Part shown: positions 36,547-45,105 of the stretch, in pieces
How positions within the stretch are numbered: the first letter of the stretch is position 1
Layout: each line of letters opens with the position of its first letter
From: Tamlana sp038148895
GTDB taxonomy: Bacteria > Bacteroidota > Bacteroidia > Flavobacteriales > Flavobacteriaceae
Reading direction: 5' to 3' (one strand)
Length of the DNA: 64,000 bases
NCBI GenBank assembly: GCA_038148895.1
Contig: JBBVGQ010000004.1
Made by a program: the position numbers and the translations under genes
The notes under the pieces: generated by a model
Databases searched by the model: none
What the model saw: the letters and a program-made list of their open reading frames with translations, nothing else
Told to the model about the DNA's origin: nothing

Positions 36547-37941
36547 TTATTGAACAGCCTTGTCCTTGTTGCCTATTTTAAAGCTGTTGATATATGCTAT
36601 AGGATCTTTGGCATCATACGTTGTGCCGTCTATGAAATCCGATGTCGGAGCTTTGTAACCATCTGTTAATGGAATATCGCTAGCAGGAATGTTACCTTCC
36701 TCAACCAATAGTTTTGCAGCTTTGGTCCAGATATCTGGTCTGTAAATGTCCTTAATGGTTTCTGCGTACCAGTCTGCTGGTTTAGTTTCAGGAATTTGTC
36801 CCCATCTACGCATTTGAGTTAAGAACCAAATACCATCAGAATAGAATGGATATGTTGCGTTGTACTTGTAGAACACATTAAAGTCTGACATGTCGCGTTT
36901 ATCACCTTTTTCAAATTCAAAAGTACCTGTCATTGAGTTTGCTAATACTGCTTCATCAGCACCAACATATTGTGACATTGAAAGTATTTTAACAGCTTCC
37001 GCTCTATTTCCTGGTTCATCCAACCATTTACCTGCTCTTATCAATGCTTTAGTTACAGCTACGGCAGTGTTTGGGTTTTCTTCAACAAACTTTTTTGTCA
37101 TTACAAATACTTTCTCCGGATTGTTTTTCCAGATGTCGTAGTTTGTAGTTACTGGCACACCAATACCTTTAAAAACCGCTTGTTGGTTCCATGGCTCACC
37201 TACACAGTAGCCATAAATAGTTCCAGCTTCAAGAGTTGCTGGCATTTGTGGTGGAGGCGTAACTGATAATAAAACTTCGGCATCAATTTGTCCTTGAACA
37301 TTTTCAGCTGTGTACATTCCAGGATGGATTCCAGCTGCAGCTAACCAATATCTGATTTCATAGTTGTGTGTAGACACTGGGAACACCATCCCCATTTTGA
37401 AGGCCTTACCACTATTTTTATACTCTTTAATTACAGGTTTTAAAGCCTCTGCTTTAATTGGGTGAATAGGTTTTCCATCTTCCCCTGTTGGTACATTAGG
37501 TTTCATTTTCGACCAAACATCGTTGGAAACGGTTATACCATTACCATTTAAATCCATAGAAAAAGGTGTAACCAATTCTGCCTGACGGCCAAAACCAGCT
37601 CCAGCTGCAATAGGCTGCCCAGCCAACATGTGCGAGCCATCCAACTGACCATCAATGACACGATCCAATACATTTTTCCAGTTTGATTGAGCCTCAACGG
37701 AAACAAACAAACCTTCATCTTCAAAAAATCCTTTTTCTTTTGCAATGGCCAAAGGTGCCATATCAGTCAGTTTGATGAATCCAAAAGTTAATTGTGGTTT
37801 CTCAATGTCCAAAGTTTTAGTTTTTGAAGTTTCAGCCACAACGCTTTCTGCTACATCTTTCTTTTTTTCTTTACCACCGCAAGCAAATAGTAAGATAGCT
37901 ACGGGTAAAATCCAAGTTGTTCTTTTAATTAGAGATTTCAT
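36547..37941 (-). CDS. nrtA: Nitrate-binding lipoprotein of an ABC transporter (CmpA/NrtA family)
   Basis: 464 residues with SPII signal MKSLIKRTTWILPVAILLFAC. A linker follows, then the CmpA/NrtA fold: LTFGFIKLTDMAPLAIAKEKGFFEDEGL, LDGSHMLAGQPIAAGAG, PVSTHNYEIRYWLAAAGIHPG and GYCVGEPWNQQAVF (all quoted only in part as family blocks). The lipid anchor holds it at the inner membrane, facing the periplasm. Cyanobacterial relatives bind nitrate or bicarbonate; nitrate is favoured here because a nitrate reductase is at the right end of the window. First gene of the operon. Confidence 0.88.
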   Translation of the reverse strand: MKSLIKRTTWILPVAILLFACGGKEKKKDVAESVVAETSKTKTLDIEKPQLTFGFIKLTDMAPLAIAKEKGFFEDEGLFVSVEAQSNWKNVLDRVIDGQLDGSHMLAGQPIAAGAGFGRQAELVTPFSMDLNGNGITVSNDVWSKMKPNVPTGEDGKPIHPIKAEALKPVIKEYKNSGKAFKMGMVFPVSTHNYEIRYWLAAAGIHPGMYTAENVQGQIDAEVLLSVTPPPQMPATLEAGTIYGYCVGEPWNQQAVFKGIGVPVTTNYDIWKNNPEKVFVMTKKFVEENPNTAVAVTKALIRAGKWLDEPGNRAEAVKILSMSQYVGADEAVLANSMTGTFEFEKGDKRDMSDFNVFYKYNATYPFYSDGIWFLTQMRRWGQIPETKPADWYAETIKDIYRPDIWTKAAKLLVEEGNIPASDIPLTDGYKAPTSDFIDGTTYDAKDPIAYINSFKIGNKDKAVQ

Positions 37942-37964
37942 ATTTATCGATTTTTAGTTTTAAT

Positions 37965-37980
37965 TAAGTAGTAATACTTA
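37965..37980. promoter_or_regulatory. Palindromic operator at the nrtA promoter
   Basis: TAAGTAGTAATACTTA differs by one central base from the perfect palindrome TAAGTATTAATACTTA at 38978-38993 in front of the FNR-like regulator gene. The core AAGTA-N4-TACTT has the 14-bp geometry of an FNR box. It lies directly after the -7 element, over the expected transcription start, which would fit repression. Confidence 0.65.
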
Positions 37981-37988
37981 TTTTTCGA

Positions 37989-37996
37989 CAAATATA
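37989..37996 (-). promoter_or_regulatory. -7 promoter element of the nrt operon
   Basis: TATATTTG on the minus strand, about 50 bp upstream of the nrtA ATG, matches TAnnTTTG exactly. Confidence 0.6.
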
Positions 37997-38119
37997 TACG
38001 TAGTTATATTTCTAATTTATGATTATAACCATATAAACACCACTTTTTATAACATAAATAAACCTGCTAAAAAACAGGTTTTAATAATAAATCATTGAAA
38101 AACTGATGTTTAACAAACA

Positions 38120-38150
38120 AAAAACCATACGTACCAAATACGTATGGCTT
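38120..38150 (-). terminator. Terminator of the FNR-like regulator gene
   Basis: CCATACGTA-CCAAA-TACGTATGG stem (38125-38147) followed on the minus strand by TTTTTTGTTTG. Confidence 0.75.
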
Positions 38151-38182
38151 AAAGAATAGTTGGTAAAGTGTATTAAAAAGTA

Positions 38183-38941
38183 TTAACTATCTAAATAAAA
38201 ATTGTGCTCGCTGATTTCATTTTTTAGAAGTTGGATATCGTTAATCCCTATTTTCTTTCCTTTTGAAATAATGAAATTCTCCTTTTTTAATGCTGAAAAA
38301 ATACGTATCACCTGCTCTTCAGTGGTGCCAGCATATTCAGCATATTCTCGTCTACTTAGCGGCACATCTAAAAAGCCTTTATTGCTGCCAAACTTTTTGT
38401 TGATATACAATAGCGTGTCTATTACCCGCTCGCGTACAGTCATTTGTGAAATAGATTTAACTTTAGACTCACTTCGGTTGAGTTCATTCGCATAAAAAAG
38501 CATCATGTCGTAAGCAAACTTTGGGTTAGCTTGCAATATGTCCTGCAAGTCATTTTTTGAGAAATAGCACAAAACGGTCTCCTCTAGAGCTATCGCTCCA
38601 ATGGAATAGTACTCTTCCGTTCCAAAGCCTCTGTGGCCAATAATCTCTCCTGCCGTGGCAAAACGCACAATTTGCTCCCTACCAATAATACCGGTTCTAA
38701 ACACCTTCACCTTTCCTTTCAAAACAAAGAACAAACCATTTACCGGTGCGCCCTCAATAATGAATTGCTGACCTTTTTTACATCTCAAGTTGCTCTTTTC
38801 GATGTTAATCTCGCTATTTTCTAAGGAACTTAAATTTCGTTTTATTAAACAATTATGGTTTTCGCAAGAAATACATCCAACGTCCTGAGAAAAGCGTTTT
38901 CTTGTTGTTGTAGAAACGGTATTATAATAGGTAGTTTGCAA
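38183..38941 (-). CDS. FNR-like transcription regulator with four candidate Fe-S cysteines
   Basis: 252 residues. The only usable start is TTG at 38941; an in-frame stop lies two codons upstream. C23-x2-C26-x4-C31 precede the cyclic-nucleotide-binding-type domain, and C125 (TVLCYFSKNDL) falls at the place of the fourth FNR cysteine (E. coli FNR has C20, C23, C29 and C122). This suggests a [4Fe-4S] cluster that senses oxygen or nitric oxide. The C-terminal helix-turn-helix has recognition helix TTEEQVIRIFSAL with the Glu and Arg that contact G/C in this family. It lies upstream of nrtA on the same strand and shares a palindrome with it, so it probably controls nitrate uptake. Confidence 0.82.
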   Translation of the reverse strand: MQTTYYNTVSTTTRKRFSQDVGCISCENHNCLIKRNLSSLENSEINIEKSNLRCKKGQQFIIEGAPVNGLFFVLKGKVKVFRTGIIGREQIVRFATAGEIIGHRGFGTEEYYSIGAIALEETVLCYFSKNDLQDILQANPKFAYDMMLFYANELNRSESKVKSISQMTVRERVIDTLLYINKKFGSNKGFLDVPLSRREYAEYAGTTEEQVIRIFSALKKENFIISKGKKIGINDIQLLKNEISEHNFYLDS

Positions 38942-38971
38942 AAAATTATTAATCTAGAATGATATAACGAT

Positions 38972-38979
38972 TCAAATAT
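38972..38979 (-). promoter_or_regulatory. -7 promoter element of the FNR-like gene
   Basis: TATATTTG on the minus strand, about 30 bp in front of the TTG start. It overlaps the end of the operator palindrome. Confidence 0.6.
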
Positions 38980-38993
38980 AAGTATTAATACTT
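38978..38993. promoter_or_regulatory. Perfect palindromic operator in front of the FNR-like gene
   Basis: TAAGTATTAATACTTA is a perfect 16-bp palindrome directly upstream of the -7 element, suggesting autoregulation. One-base variant at 37965-37980. Confidence 0.65.
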
Positions 38994-39289
38994 AATTTTG
39001 TACGTTAAATACTTATTTTTGTCATTTTAACAAATACACCTCTAAGTATTATCAAAAAAATATTTCTTGGGGATAAAATTTATTTAATTGCTAATTCCAA
39101 TTCATTTTCCTTCGGATGAATATAAAAAAGATGGTAAAACCTACCATGAAGTATAAATTGTTACTTTCCGAAATATATCTAAAATCAGCATTTGAAAACT
39201 GGCATTTTAATAACCTTTATCATCTTGATAAAATGAAGAAATATCGGATTCAAGAAGTTAAATTCTTTTTATTATTTAATAAAAACTCC

Positions 39290-41182
39290 TTAATATTCTG
39301 GAAGAACACAGCTTTTACTCAATTTCTCAAGCATCGGGTTCAAGCCCACATCCAACGCTTGCCTCATGACATTAGAGTTGTCTTTATGGCACTGCAAACA
39401 AGAACCAATCAATAATATGCGCTTTTGCTCTTTAACATTAAATGGTCTAAAATTGGTTCTGGTTGATTTAACCAAAGTCTTATTTTCATTTTTTAAGAAA
39501 GGAATCCACGCGTCTTCGGGTAAGTTATCATTCTCATTCAAAGCATATTCTGGTGTAAAAACCCAGTGGCCTTTATTATTTTTAAATTCATACGCCAACG
39601 TCCCGTTACCATAACCTAATGTAGCGGCATTGGCATGGCAAGATTTACAATCGCGTACACTTTTAGCAATGGTGTGTGGTGAATTTGGTGCGTATAATCT
39701 ATGGAAAGACACATCTTCACCTATTTCTTTATTGCTATAACTGCCTTTGTCAATAGTTAAAATCATACCAGGAATGGCTGGCTCAATAGTTTTATCTTCC
39801 TTATTTTCACGAACCCCCAATGCTGGTTGGGATGATGAAAATTCAGCAACATATTCCTTCCATTGGCCTCTTACATATTTTTTGTCCAATAAATCGTAAG
39901 CCTCCGGTTCATCTTTATCAAACTGATTATGGCAACCTATACAACGCGGTGCCCAAGAGGCATGGCAACTGGAACAGCTTACATTTTTATGGGCATTATC
40001 ACGAGAGCAAACCAAAGACTGCTGTTTAATATTATGAAGTTTACCATCTTTTTTTCCAATTAAAAAAGCATTTCCTATAGAATCTACAAAGGTATTTACC
40101 AACGGATGTTTATCTTTTTTAACAACCAGTATCTCTTTATCACCATGCTTATAATTGCGATGCAAAAACACCAATTCACTTTCCCTATCTAAAGAATCAA
40201 ACGGTATAGTATTGGGTTTGTTTTTAAAATGGCAATCGGTGCATTGTATTTTCACAGCTTGCTCTGCATGCAAATAGGTTTTTCCATCACCCATGACTTC
40301 ATGAGAAGAATGGCAATCTACACACAGTAGCCCTTTGGCATGGTGAACATCTTCATCTATATATTTGTAGACTCTTTCATCTTCCAAAACCTTAAAATCC
40401 TTTTTGTTTTTAACCTCATCAGCAGATAATAAAGTCTCTTGCAATCCCATATAATTTGTTGAAATTCGACTAGACCTACTATGGCAACCAAAACAATGGG
40501 TGTCGTTCACGAATATATTTGTTGAAGGATGAAATGCTGGAAGTTTCTTTTTATTCGAAGTTAAATAATTGTTCAAGTCTTCTTTTGATTCATTTGAATA
40601 ATTTAAATGGCATGCATTACAACCACCACCTCGACTTAGTTGGGTTATAGGTCCGTAGTTTGTTTTTTCGGCTCCAAGATGGCAATTGGCACATAAATCC
40701 CTTATATGCTTTTCTGAGGGAGAATAGTTTATATCCCTGATATGGTATTCATGGTTAGGCGTATCGGACTCTCCAAACACAAATTTATCAACTGCTACAA
40801 TACCGCTGTTGGTTGTCATTAACGACTTGTTAATCTTTTCCAATTCAAGTGGGTGACATTTTCCACAAGTATCTTCAGCATCTGATAAATTTCCGGGAAT
40901 TAAAACCATACCCTTATGGGCTTCATCTTTATTCAAAGACCCAGTATTTCCTAAATGGCAACTAGCACAACCTATAATTTTAGGGTTGTGGTAATCAGAA
41001 AACCCCTTTGTTAATTTATGGCAGGCAAAACAAGATTCGGCATTAGATATTTCATTAAAAGACCTGCCGTCCTCATAGATAGTTTTGCTTTTAAAAAAAT
41101 CTTTATGTCTCAAAACAAAAAGTATTGCAAACAGCAATAACCCGAATATAAAAATTCCTTTAAAATAGGTCTTGTTCTTCAT
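39290..41182 (-). CDS. Membrane-anchored dodecaheme cytochrome c
   Basis: Start at MKNKTYFKG (41182), because the promoter element at 41198 would not transcribe the earlier ATG. About 630 residues: an N-terminal membrane anchor, then 12 CxxCH heme motifs in the order CFACH, CASCH, CGKCH, CANCH, CNACH, CFGCH, CVDCH, CTDCH, CSSCH, CIGCH, CKSCH, CLQCH. It is a periplasmic electron carrier or redox enzyme; the exact family is not certain, though a tetrathionate-reductase-type multiheme relation is possible. It is divergent from the molybdoenzyme gene at 41350, with a shared operator between them, so the two probably exchange electrons. Confidence 0.85.
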   Translation of the reverse strand: MKNKTYFKGIFIFGLLLFAILFVLRHKDFFKSKTIYEDGRSFNEISNAESCFACHKLTKGFSDYHNPKIIGCASCHLGNTGSLNKDEAHKGMVLIPGNLSDAEDTCGKCHPLELEKINKSLMTTNSGIVAVDKFVFGESDTPNHEYHIRDINYSPSEKHIRDLCANCHLGAEKTNYGPITQLSRGGGCNACHLNYSNESKEDLNNYLTSNKKKLPAFHPSTNIFVNDTHCFGCHSRSSRISTNYMGLQETLLSADEVKNKKDFKVLEDERVYKYIDEDVHHAKGLLCVDCHSSHEVMGDGKTYLHAEQAVKIQCTDCHFKNKPNTIPFDSLDRESELVFLHRNYKHGDKEILVVKKDKHPLVNTFVDSIGNAFLIGKKDGKLHNIKQQSLVCSRDNAHKNVSCSSCHASWAPRCIGCHNQFDKDEPEAYDLLDKKYVRGQWKEYVAEFSSSQPALGVRENKEDKTIEPAIPGMILTIDKGSYSNKEIGEDVSFHRLYAPNSPHTIAKSVRDCKSCHANAATLGYGNGTLAYEFKNNKGHWVFTPEYALNENDNLPEDAWIPFLKNENKTLVKSTRTNFRPFNVKEQKRILLIGSCLQCHKDNSNVMRQALDVGLNPMLEKLSKSCVLPEY

Positions 41183-41197
41183 TACCAAGCAATTGCT

Positions 41198-41205
41198 CAA
41201 ATTTA
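41198..41205 (-). promoter_or_regulatory. -7 promoter element of the cytochrome gene
   Basis: TAAATTTG on the minus strand, matching TAnnTTTG. The palindrome at 41250-41267 is centred about 64 bp upstream of the inferred transcription start. Confidence 0.5.
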
Positions 41206-41249
41206 CAATATTTTAAAAAAACTTGATGAATACACCAACATTAAACCTT

Positions 41250-41267
41250 ATGTAACATTTGTTACAT
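41250..41267. promoter_or_regulatory. CRP-type palindromic operator, copy 1
   Basis: ATGTAACA-TT-TGTTACAT is a perfect palindrome apart from its centre, between the divergent cytochrome and molybdoenzyme genes. Its 16-base core TGTAACATTTGTTACA is the exact reverse complement of the core at 47838-47853. Confidence 0.75.
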
Positions 41268-41349
41268 ATAAAACATTGATAACATGACTTTTATCATAAT
41301 CACAAAGACTATTTACATCTATATTTACACCTGATAAACTATTAGAATT

Positions 41350-43593
41350 ATGGTCACTTCTAGACGAAAATTTATAAAAATTTCTGCCTTAGGATTAGGA
41401 GGTTTGGTAACAGCTTCAACAACCTATAAGTTGTTTGGAGCGAACCCTATTTTGGATGCTGCTGTAAAAGATAATGTTGCCAAAAAACTTGCAAGGTCTG
41501 CCACATATTGTGAAGTATGTTTTTGGAAGTGCGCCGCTTGGGCATACACAGACGAAGCGGGAGATATTAAAAAGATTATTGGTAATGATGACGATGCACA
41601 CTGTAATGGTCGCCTTTGCCCAAGAGGAACAGGCGGTGTTGGTATGTACAGTGACGAAGACCGATTAAAAACACCTTTAATTAGAACCATTGTTGATGGT
41701 GAAGAAACCTACAGAGAAGCCAGTTGGGAAGAAGCATTAGATTTAATAGCTTCAAAATTTAAGGAAGTAAAAGAAAAATACGGGCCTGAATCGTTTGCAC
41801 TGTTGAAACATGGTTCACCAGGAAGTCATTTAGAACACCTTTTCAAAGCATATGGCTCTGATACCATTGCAGAACCTGCCTATGCACAATGTAGAGGACC
41901 AAGAGAAACTGGTTTTGGATTGACCTTTGGTTCTTGGGTCGGTTCACCAGAACCCACCGATATTAGAGATACTAAATGTTTAGTGCTTATTGGTTCCCAT
42001 ATTGGTGAGAATATGCACAACTCACAAGTACAAGAAATGTCAGATGCTATTGATAACGGAGCTACCATTATTACGGTAGACCCGAGATTCTCAACCGCTG
42101 CCAGCAAATCTAAACACTGGTTGCCTATAAAACCAGCAACCGATATTGCGCTACTCCTTTCTTGGATGCATGTTTTAATTGAAGAAGGAATATACAACAA
42201 GGAATATGTTGAAAAATATACCACAGGGTTTAATGCCCTAAAAGCAAACGTAAAACCATATACACCAGAATGGGCTTATGGCATTACAACTATAAAGCCT
42301 GAAGAAATTAGAAAAACTGCACGTATTATGGCTGCTGCCGCCCCTTCGGTGATTGTTCATCCAGGGCGCCATGTAGTGTGGTATGGAGACGATTCACAAC
42401 GCTCTAGAGCAATTGCTATCTTGAATGGTATTTTAGGGTCTTGGGGAAATAGAGGTGGCTTCTATTTTAAAGAAAAAATCAATATTCCCAAATTCCCGCA
42501 TCCGACATATCCAGAACCAAAATGGGGATGGCATAATTTGGGTGAAAAATATCCCTTTGCAGAAATGGGCATTACTTCGGAAATTATTAATGCTACTTTA
42601 GAAAAAGACCATACAGAATACCCTATTAAAGCTTGGATGGTAGCAGGAACAAACTTAATAAACACGTTACCACAACGAGAAAAAACCATTGAAGCTATAA
42701 ATGCCCTTGATTTCTTAGTAGTTATAGACACCATGCCTATGGAAATTACCGGTTATGCAGATGTTGTTTTACCAGAATGCACATATTTAGAGCGTTACGA
42801 CGGCATTCGTTCTGCAACCAATAGAACACCATCAATTGCTGTGAGAATTCCAGCTGTAAAACCTAAATACAATTCAAAACCAGCTTGGTGGATAAGCAAA
42901 CAAATTGGCGAACGCCTTGGTTTGGGAGATTATTTTAACTATGATGATTTTGAGGAAGTTATAGAATGGCAACTTAACAAACTTGGAACGTCTCTAGACG
43001 AAATGAAAAAAATTGGTGTTAAAAACTTTGAAAGAAAATCAGGACCATTATTCTTAAAAGAAGGGCAAGAGTATCAATTTTACACACCTAGTGGAAAAAT
43101 AGAATTGTACTCACAGCAGCTGGCCGATAAAGGTTTTGACCCTATACCTGTTTACACACCTCATCCAGAACCCCCACAAGGTTTTTATAGGTTAAATTAT
43201 GGTAGGTCACCTATGCACACGTTTAGCCGTACAATAAACAATCCCAACTTAAGTGACTTAAAAAGCGAAAACACTCTTTGGGTAAACCCAAAAGTTGCTA
43301 GAATTTTAGGACTGAAAAAAGACCAAAAGGTATGGCTTAAAAACCAGAATGGTGTGCTTTCAACTTTTTCAATAAAAGTAAGGGTAACCGAAAGAATTCG
43401 TTGGGATTCCGTGTATATGTACCATGGTTTCGGACATAACAACAAAAAATTGTCAAGAGCCTTTGGTAAAGGTGCAAGTGATACCGATTTAATTTCAAAA
43501 ACCGTTGTCGATCCTCTTATGGGAGGCACAGGCCTCAGAGGCAATTTTGTTTCAATTTTAACCGAAAATCCATATAAAAATTCAGAGATATGA
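41350..43593 (+). CDS. Tat-exported molybdopterin oxidoreductase, polysulfide/thiosulfate reductase (PsrA/PhsA) type
   Basis: 747 residues of the complex iron-sulfur molybdoenzyme class. The Tat signal is SRRKFIKISALGLGG. The [4Fe-4S] site is CEVCFWKC with a fourth cysteine in GRLCPRGTGG. C181 in YAQCRGPRE is the likely Mo ligand. The C-terminal dinucleotide-binding domain (~610-740) starts near LWVNPKVARILG. The pattern with a separate four-cluster ferredoxin and NrfD subunit matches PsrABC, PhsABC and tetrathionate reductases. The sulfur transporters and rhodaneses that follow support a sulfur substrate. Direction (reduction or oxidation) is not readable. Its stop overlaps the next start (ATGA). 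Confidence 0.88.
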   Translation: MVTSRRKFIKISALGLGGLVTASTTYKLFGANPILDAAVKDNVAKKLARSATYCEVCFWKCAAWAYTDEAGDIKKIIGNDDDAHCNGRLCPRGTGGVGMYSDEDRLKTPLIRTIVDGEETYREASWEEALDLIASKFKEVKEKYGPESFALLKHGSPGSHLEHLFKAYGSDTIAEPAYAQCRGPRETGFGLTFGSWVGSPEPTDIRDTKCLVLIGSHIGENMHNSQVQEMSDAIDNGATIITVDPRFSTAASKSKHWLPIKPATDIALLLSWMHVLIEEGIYNKEYVEKYTTGFNALKANVKPYTPEWAYGITTIKPEEIRKTARIMAAAAPSVIVHPGRHVVWYGDDSQRSRAIAILNGILGSWGNRGGFYFKEKINIPKFPHPTYPEPKWGWHNLGEKYPFAEMGITSEIINATLEKDHTEYPIKAWMVAGTNLINTLPQREKTIEAINALDFLVVIDTMPMEITGYADVVLPECTYLERYDGIRSATNRTPSIAVRIPAVKPKYNSKPAWWISKQIGERLGLGDYFNYDDFEEVIEWQLNKLGTSLDEMKKIGVKNFERKSGPLFLKEGQEYQFYTPSGKIELYSQQLADKGFDPIPVYTPHPEPPQGFYRLNYGRSPMHTFSRTINNPNLSDLKSENTLWVNPKVARILGLKKDQKVWLKNQNGVLSTFSIKVRVTERIRWDSVYMYHGFGHNNKKLSRAFGKGASDTDLISKTVVDPLMGGTGLRGNFVSILTENPYKNSEI

Positions 43594-44123
43594 GATATGC
43601 AATGGTAATAGACACATTAAAATGTGTTGGATGTAGCGATTGTGTTGTGGCTTGTCAAACAGAAAACAATGTGCCGCATGGATTTTGTAGAGACTGGATA
43701 ACCGAGGCAGTGAGCGGCACCTACCCTAACATAGAACTAGAATTAAGATCTGAACGCTGTAACCATTGCGACAACGCACCTTGCGTAAGATGCTGCCCAA
43801 CTGGTGCAAGCCATATTGTAGAAGGAGGCATTGTTTTAGTAACGGCAAACGAATGTATTGGCTGTGGCGCTTGTATAGAATCCTGCCCTTACGATGCGCG
43901 CTACCAACACCCCGATGGGTATGTTGATAAATGCACATTCTGCCATCATAGACTAGAAAAAGGCCAGCTTCCTGCATGTGTGTCGGTATGTCCTACAAAA
44001 TGTATGTATTTTGGAGATCTAGATGACCCAAACAGTGAAGTTTCACAACTATTAAAAAACAGAAAATATAAAACTTTAGCTCCAGAAGCAGGAACTAAAC
44101 CTCATGTGTTCTACTTAATTTAA
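43590..44123 (+). CDS. PsrB-type four-cluster ferredoxin subunit
   Basis: 177 residues with four [4Fe-4S] cysteine sets: CVGCSDCVVAC, CNHCDNAPCVRCCPT, CIGCGACIESCPYDA and CTFCHH...CVSVCPTKC. It transfers electrons between the NrfD-like membrane subunit and the molybdoenzyme. It has no signal peptide, as usual when it is carried across by the Tat signal of the catalytic subunit. Its ATG overlaps the preceding stop. Confidence 0.92.
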   Translation: MRYAMVIDTLKCVGCSDCVVACQTENNVPHGFCRDWITEAVSGTYPNIELELRSERCNHCDNAPCVRCCPTGASHIVEGGIVLVTANECIGCGACIESCPYDARYQHPDGYVDKCTFCHHRLEKGQLPACVSVCPTKCMYFGDLDDPNSEVSQLLKNRKYKTLAPEAGTKPHVFYLI

Positions 44124-44135
44124 AGTATTGTTATT

Positions 44136-45095
44136 ATGCAAGAAGAATTATTTACCAGCGGAAGAAATATTCCTAATATTGACCCCTCATTGCAGATATG
44201 GCATTGGCCTATATCATTATACTTGTTCTTGGGTGGTCTTGCTGCAGGCATCTTGTTTTTTGCAGCTTTATTCTACATCTTAGGAAAAGAAAACGAATAT
44301 CCTGCTGCTGTAAAAGTGGCAACCATTGTACCTCCAATTGCTTTAACTATTGGTTTATTGGCCTTAGTTTACGATTTAACACACCCACTATATACCTGGC
44401 AATTGTACACCACATTTAGAATAGAATCTCCAATGTCCTGGGGTGCTTGGGTTTTATTAATTACCACACCACTATCGTTTTTATGGACGTTTAGTTTTTA
44501 CAGAGATGCTTTTCCAAAAATAGAAGCAAAACTTAACGTGTTTAAAAAACTGAAGTTTTTAGACAAATTTGAAAAGTTTATCATTTCCAATAGATTATAT
44601 ATTGCTTATACATTAATCCCTTTGTCTATTATACTAGGAGTTTACACAGGTATTTTATTATCGGCTTTCAATGCTAGGCCTTTGTGGAACAATGCCATTC
44701 TTGGCCCTTTATTTTTAACTTCAGGATTATCAACCGGTGCAGCAGCCATTATTTTACTATCAAAAAATATTAAAGAACGTCATATGTTCAGTAAAATAGA
44801 TTTGGCCTTAATAGTTATTGAAATTGCATTAATTATCCATATGATTATGGGGTATCATGCAGGTTCGCAGGTACACCTCGAAGCTATGGAACTTCTAGTT
44901 GGTGGCGAATTTACCCTTATGTTTTTCGGTTTTGTAATTTTACTCGGGCTTTTGGTTCCCGCCATATTGGAAGCTATAGAATTACTCGGGTTTAAGGTTC
45001 CTGTTGTTGTTCCTGCCATTTTGGTAATTATTGGCGGACTCATATTCAGGTTTATTATGGTTGAAGCTGGTCAATTAACACGATATCTTTATTAA
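44136..45095 (+). CDS. nrfD: NrfD/PsrC-type membrane quinone-reactive subunit
   Basis: 319 residues with about eight membrane helices and the NrfD opening WHWPISLYLFLGGLAAG. It lacks heme-ligating features and would exchange electrons with menaquinol. It lies 12 bases after the ferredoxin gene in the order A-B-C of polysulfide reductase operons. Confidence 0.9.
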   Translation: MQEELFTSGRNIPNIDPSLQIWHWPISLYLFLGGLAAGILFFAALFYILGKENEYPAAVKVATIVPPIALTIGLLALVYDLTHPLYTWQLYTTFRIESPMSWGAWVLLITTPLSFLWTFSFYRDAFPKIEAKLNVFKKLKFLDKFEKFIISNRLYIAYTLIPLSIILGVYTGILLSAFNARPLWNNAILGPLFLTSGLSTGAAAIILLSKNIKERHMFSKIDLALIVIEIALIIHMIMGYHAGSQVHLEAMELLVGGEFTLMFFGFVILLGLLVPAILEAIELLGFKVPVVVPAILVIIGGLIFRFIMVEAGQLTRYLY

Positions 45096-45105
45096 ATACT
45101 TACAA

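Larger units (their letters stand above)
38942..39289. other. Intergenic region carrying regulator promoter and operator
   Basis: It contains the -7 element and palindrome of the regulator gene, plus two half-sites: AAATACTTA near 39007 and TAAGTATTAT near 39043. The part after 39100 is only downstream DNA of the cytochrome gene; an open plus-strand frame at 39116 overlaps that gene and was not accepted. Confidence 0.5.

Noticed and set aside
38125..38147. Palindrome CCATACGTA...TACGTATGG considered as an operator
   Set aside because: It stands behind the regulator gene and is followed by T residues on the minus strand, so a terminator explains it better.
39116..39415. Plus-strand open frame of 99 codons
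   Set aside because: It overlaps the 3' end of the cytochrome gene by 126 bases, is lysine/phenylalanine-rich like random AT DNA and has no promoter.
41183..41200. Upstream ATG of the cytochrome gene
   Set aside because: It overlaps the inferred -7 element; MKNKTYF at 41182 gives a normal membrane anchor start.
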